Source: Novosphingobium aerophilum
Lineage (GTDB): Bacteria > Pseudomonadota > Alphaproteobacteria > Sphingomonadales > Sphingomonadaceae
DNA length: 64,000 bases
Assembly: GCF_014230305.1 (NCBI RefSeq)
Contig: NZ_JACLAU010000008.1
Span: 1-64,000, forward strand
Reading direction: 5' to 3'
Shown: positions 62,082-64,000 of the stretch, one piece after another
Position numbering within the stretch: the first letter of the stretch is position 1
Layout of the letters: every line of letters starts with the position of its first letter
Made by a program: the position numbers and the translations under genes
The notes under the pieces: model-generated
What the model saw: only the letters and a program-made list of their open reading frames with translations
What the model was told of the DNA's origin: nothing
The model's database searches: none

Positions 62082-63734
62082 TCAGTCGCGCGGGGTGGTC
62101 GGTCGCGGCGCGGGGCCGCCAGCCGGCTTGTGTGCGGCCAGCCAGGCCTGTCCCGTCACGTTGAGCGGCTTCACCGAAACGCTGTCGCCCAGCCACAACA
62201 GCGTATCGTTCTTTGCGGTCCAGGGCTTCCACGGCATGGCCGCCGTGTCCGGGCTGCCGGTCTCGGCCATGGCGATCAGGGCGGTCATCATCCGGCTCGA
62301 CAGGGTGCGGTCCCACTCGGTCCACTGACGGGTCTGGCGGAACATGTTGTACTTGTCCTGGGTGCCGAGCCAGTAGGGAATGTCCGCGGTGTGGTAAGCG
62401 CCGACCGTCGCCGTGTCCTGATCGGCCAGCCGCACGCCCGGGACATAGGGGTGGCGGCGGGTGTACTCGTTGATCCACACCGGGACGCCGTGCCCCGCGA
62501 CCTCGACCGCACAGGCACGGGCGTTCGCCGCCAGTCCGGCATCCTGCGCAGCGCGGCGCGCGGTAGCCCGCACGTCGGCATCGGTCTTGACCGGGTAGAG
62601 CTTGAGGAAGGCCGGGGCATCGGCCCCGAACAGTTGCCCGGCCGCGGCATTGTAGTCGGCCACGGTGCTGGCCCCGGTCAGTGCTCCGAAGCCGAACGAC
62701 AGGTCATCCTCGTTGAAGCCGGCGATCATCGGCACCTTGGCGAAGTTTCCCGCGGCGACCGCCTCTGCGGCCTGCTGGGGCAGGACCCGTCCGTCGATGA
62801 TCGGTCCGGAGATGCGCACGCCGCTGACCGACAGGCCAAGCTGGGTTTCGGACTGCACAGCGAGGATGCGGTCGGCCGGCACATTGCGCAGCGCCGCCAG
62901 GTTCTTCGCGCCGAGCCGTTCCTGCAGTGCCAACCCGACCTTCTCGGCATCGGCCAGCGTGGCCTTGGGCGCGCGCAGGTTGCACCCGCTCGACATCACC
63001 GCAGCGCGGAACAGCCCGCGTGCCGCCGGGGACAGGATCTGCGCGGCGACCGATCCGGCCCCGGCCGATTGCCCCATGATCAGCACCTTGTCGGGATCGC
63101 CGCCGAAGGCCGCAATGTTGTCGCGAATCCAGCGCAGCGCCAGGGTCTGGTCCATCAGCCCATAGTTGCCCGAGGCCCCGCCCTGCTCGGCGGTCAGTTC
63201 GGGGTGGGCAAGGAAACCCATCGCCCCGACACGGTAGTTGAAGTTGACGAAGACCGCGCCGGCCTTGGCCATGGCCTCGCCATCGTAGTTGGCCATGCCG
63301 GACGAACCGATGGTGAAACCGCCGCCATAGATGAACACCACCACCGGCCGCTTGGCCCCGGCCTTGACCCCGGGCGGCGCCCAGATGTTCATGGTCAGGC
63401 AGTCCTCGCCGGTCGCCTCTTCCCCGAAATAGTGGTTGATGTCGTGCGGGCGGAGCACCTGGATGCAGGCCGGCCCCTTGCGATCGGCGTTGAACACCCC
63501 CGACCAGGCCGACGGCTGCGGCGGCGCCCAGCGCAGATCGCCGACCGGCGGCTTGGCGAAGGGGATGCCCAGCCAGGCGCTGACCCCGGATGGCAGAGCC
63601 GTTCCGGCAACCTGGCCGCTGCTGGTCTGAACCGGCCCGGACATCAACGCGTGCATCGACTTGTCGCTCTGCGCCGCGGCCATCGAACCGACCAGCGCCA
63701 CCCCGACCGCCACTCCCAGGATCTTCGGATTCAT
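62082..63734 (-). CDS. Type-B carboxylesterase, secreted
   Basis: The 550-residue protein has a signal peptide (about 1-21, MAAAQ) and a full type-B carboxylesterase domain. Marks are the GIPFAKPPVGDLRW opening, the EDCLTMNIW motif with a disulfide Cys, FIYGGGF oxyanion loop, nucleophile Ser223 in GQSAGAGS, and the catalytic His in GAYHTADI. Aryl-ester, feruloyl and chlorogenate esterases occur in this family. GGGAGAAA precedes the ATG, and operator S4 lies 93 bp upstream. Being first in the unit with quiC suggests it hydrolyses an ester of quinate or shikimate. Confidence 0.9.
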   Translation of the reverse strand: MNPKILGVAVGVALVGSMAAAQSDKSMHALMSGPVQTSSGQVAGTALPSGVSAWLGIPFAKPPVGDLRWAPPQPSAWSGVFNADRKGPACIQVLRPHDINHYFGEEATGEDCLTMNIWAPPGVKAGAKRPVVVFIYGGGFTIGSSGMANYDGEAMAKAGAVFVNFNYRVGAMGFLAHPELTAEQGGASGNYGLMDQTLALRWIRDNIAAFGGDPDKVLIMGQSAGAGSVAAQILSPAARGLFRAAVMSSGCNLRAPKATLADAEKVGLALQERLGAKNLAALRNVPADRILAVQSETQLGLSVSGVRISGPIIDGRVLPQQAAEAVAAGNFAKVPMIAGFNEDDLSFGFGALTGASTVADYNAAAGQLFGADAPAFLKLYPVKTDADVRATARRAAQDAGLAANARACAVEVAGHGVPVWINEYTRRHPYVPGVRLADQDTATVGAYHTADIPYWLGTQDKYNMFRQTRQWTEWDRTLSSRMMTALIAMAETGSPDTAAMPWKPWTAKNDTLLWLGDSVSVKPLNVTGQAWLAAHKPAGGPAPRPTTPRD

Positions 63735-63826
63735 GGCTATTTCTCCCGAACACGGGCTCCATCCGCTGCGGCGGAACGGTCCCTTTTGCCGCAAGGCATA
63801 CGCCGTTTGATCGCAAAGGCAATATC

Positions 63827-63844
63827 ATGAACTAAATGGTTCAT
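63827..63844 (-). promoter_or_regulatory. Quinate-regulon operator S4, before the carboxylesterase
   Basis: ATGAAC-TAAATG-GTTCAT is a perfect 6-6-6 inverted repeat and the most symmetric of the four related sites. A TTGCCA box lies just upstream on the minus strand (63852-63857). It would govern carboxylesterase-quiC-tetR. Confidence 0.6.
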
Positions 63845-63857
63845 ACACATTTTGGCA

Positions 63858-64000
63858 AGGCCGGTGGTCGGTCCCGGCCCAGGGGCAGGCGGCCACTGGA
63901 GCCATCGTGCCGGACGGGACCGGGTCTGGCCTTGACCACAATTCGATGCCATCCCCGGCCGACGGACCGCCGTGCCGGTTCCGGCCTGGTGCCCCGAGGA
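63858..64000. other. Right edge, no gene recognised
   Basis: The last 143 bp are G+C-rich and hold no convincing start, RBS or domain on either strand. The window may end before the next gene begins. Confidence 0.5.

Overview
This window is about 68% G+C, densely packed with genes and rich in ATGA-type start/stop overlaps. The gene set points to a sphingomonad (Novosphingobium/Sphingobium-like alphaproteobacterium): a LigM-type tetrahydrofolate-dependent vanillate O-demethylase, two large TonB-dependent receptors, a xylose isomerase pathway, aromatic-acid catabolism and many MarR/TetR regulators. The organism is inferred from gene content only. I see no rRNA, tRNA, CRISPR array, transposase or phage gene.

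Layout. 1-1161: an orphan winged-helix-like protein and repeat-rich non-coding DNA. 1162-2897: MarR-GNAT fusion and Asp/Glu racemase. 2932-6829: MarR regulator divergent from ligM-metF-purU (demethylation of methoxylated aromatic acids and handling of the methyl group on folate). 6930-10963: kup - short KdpD-like kinase - kdpE. 11458-14218: xylBA. 14249-18720: TonB receptor and secreted hydrolase. 18930-29555: MarR regulator divergent from an eight-gene, translationally coupled operon: TRAP transporter (dctQMP), CoA-transferase, a tandem 2-hydroxyacyl-CoA dehydratase-like protein that appears to lack its usual cysteines, two more CoA-transferases, and a CapA-like protein. 29566-36177: hydrolase, isoquinoline 1-oxidoreductase-like iorAB, FAD monooxygenase/DUF3237, amidohydrolase. 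36345-38512: DUF898 membrane protein and M48 protease. 38538-43551: Lrp-type regulator divergent from phhA-hpd-VOC-fahA-maiA (Phe/Tyr catabolism). 43548-48608: lipoprotein hydrolase, a 53-codon membrane ORF and putA. 48864-63734: quinate/shikimate catabolism (aroE-like, TonB receptor, MFS, aroQ, PQQ quinate dehydrogenase, ThuA-like, cytochrome c, esterase, TetR, quiC, carboxylesterase).

How the parts fit. The quinate block looks like one regulon. An 18-bp operator-like motif (ATGWAC-N6-GTNCAY) lies next to a -35-like element at four promoters, in front of the TonB receptor, between aroQ and the quinate dehydrogenase, in front of the esterase-cytochrome operon and in front of carboxylesterase-quiC-tetR. 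This suggests uptake of a quinate ester such as chlorogenate, hydrolysis, periplasmic oxidation, and conversion to protocatechuate by AroQ and QuiC. LigM also yields protocatechuate or gallate. The second system of interest is 14249-29555, where outer-membrane uptake, periplasmic hydrolysis, TRAP import and CoA-ester chemistry appear to be assembled around one MarR regulator. Its substrate cannot be read from the sequence.
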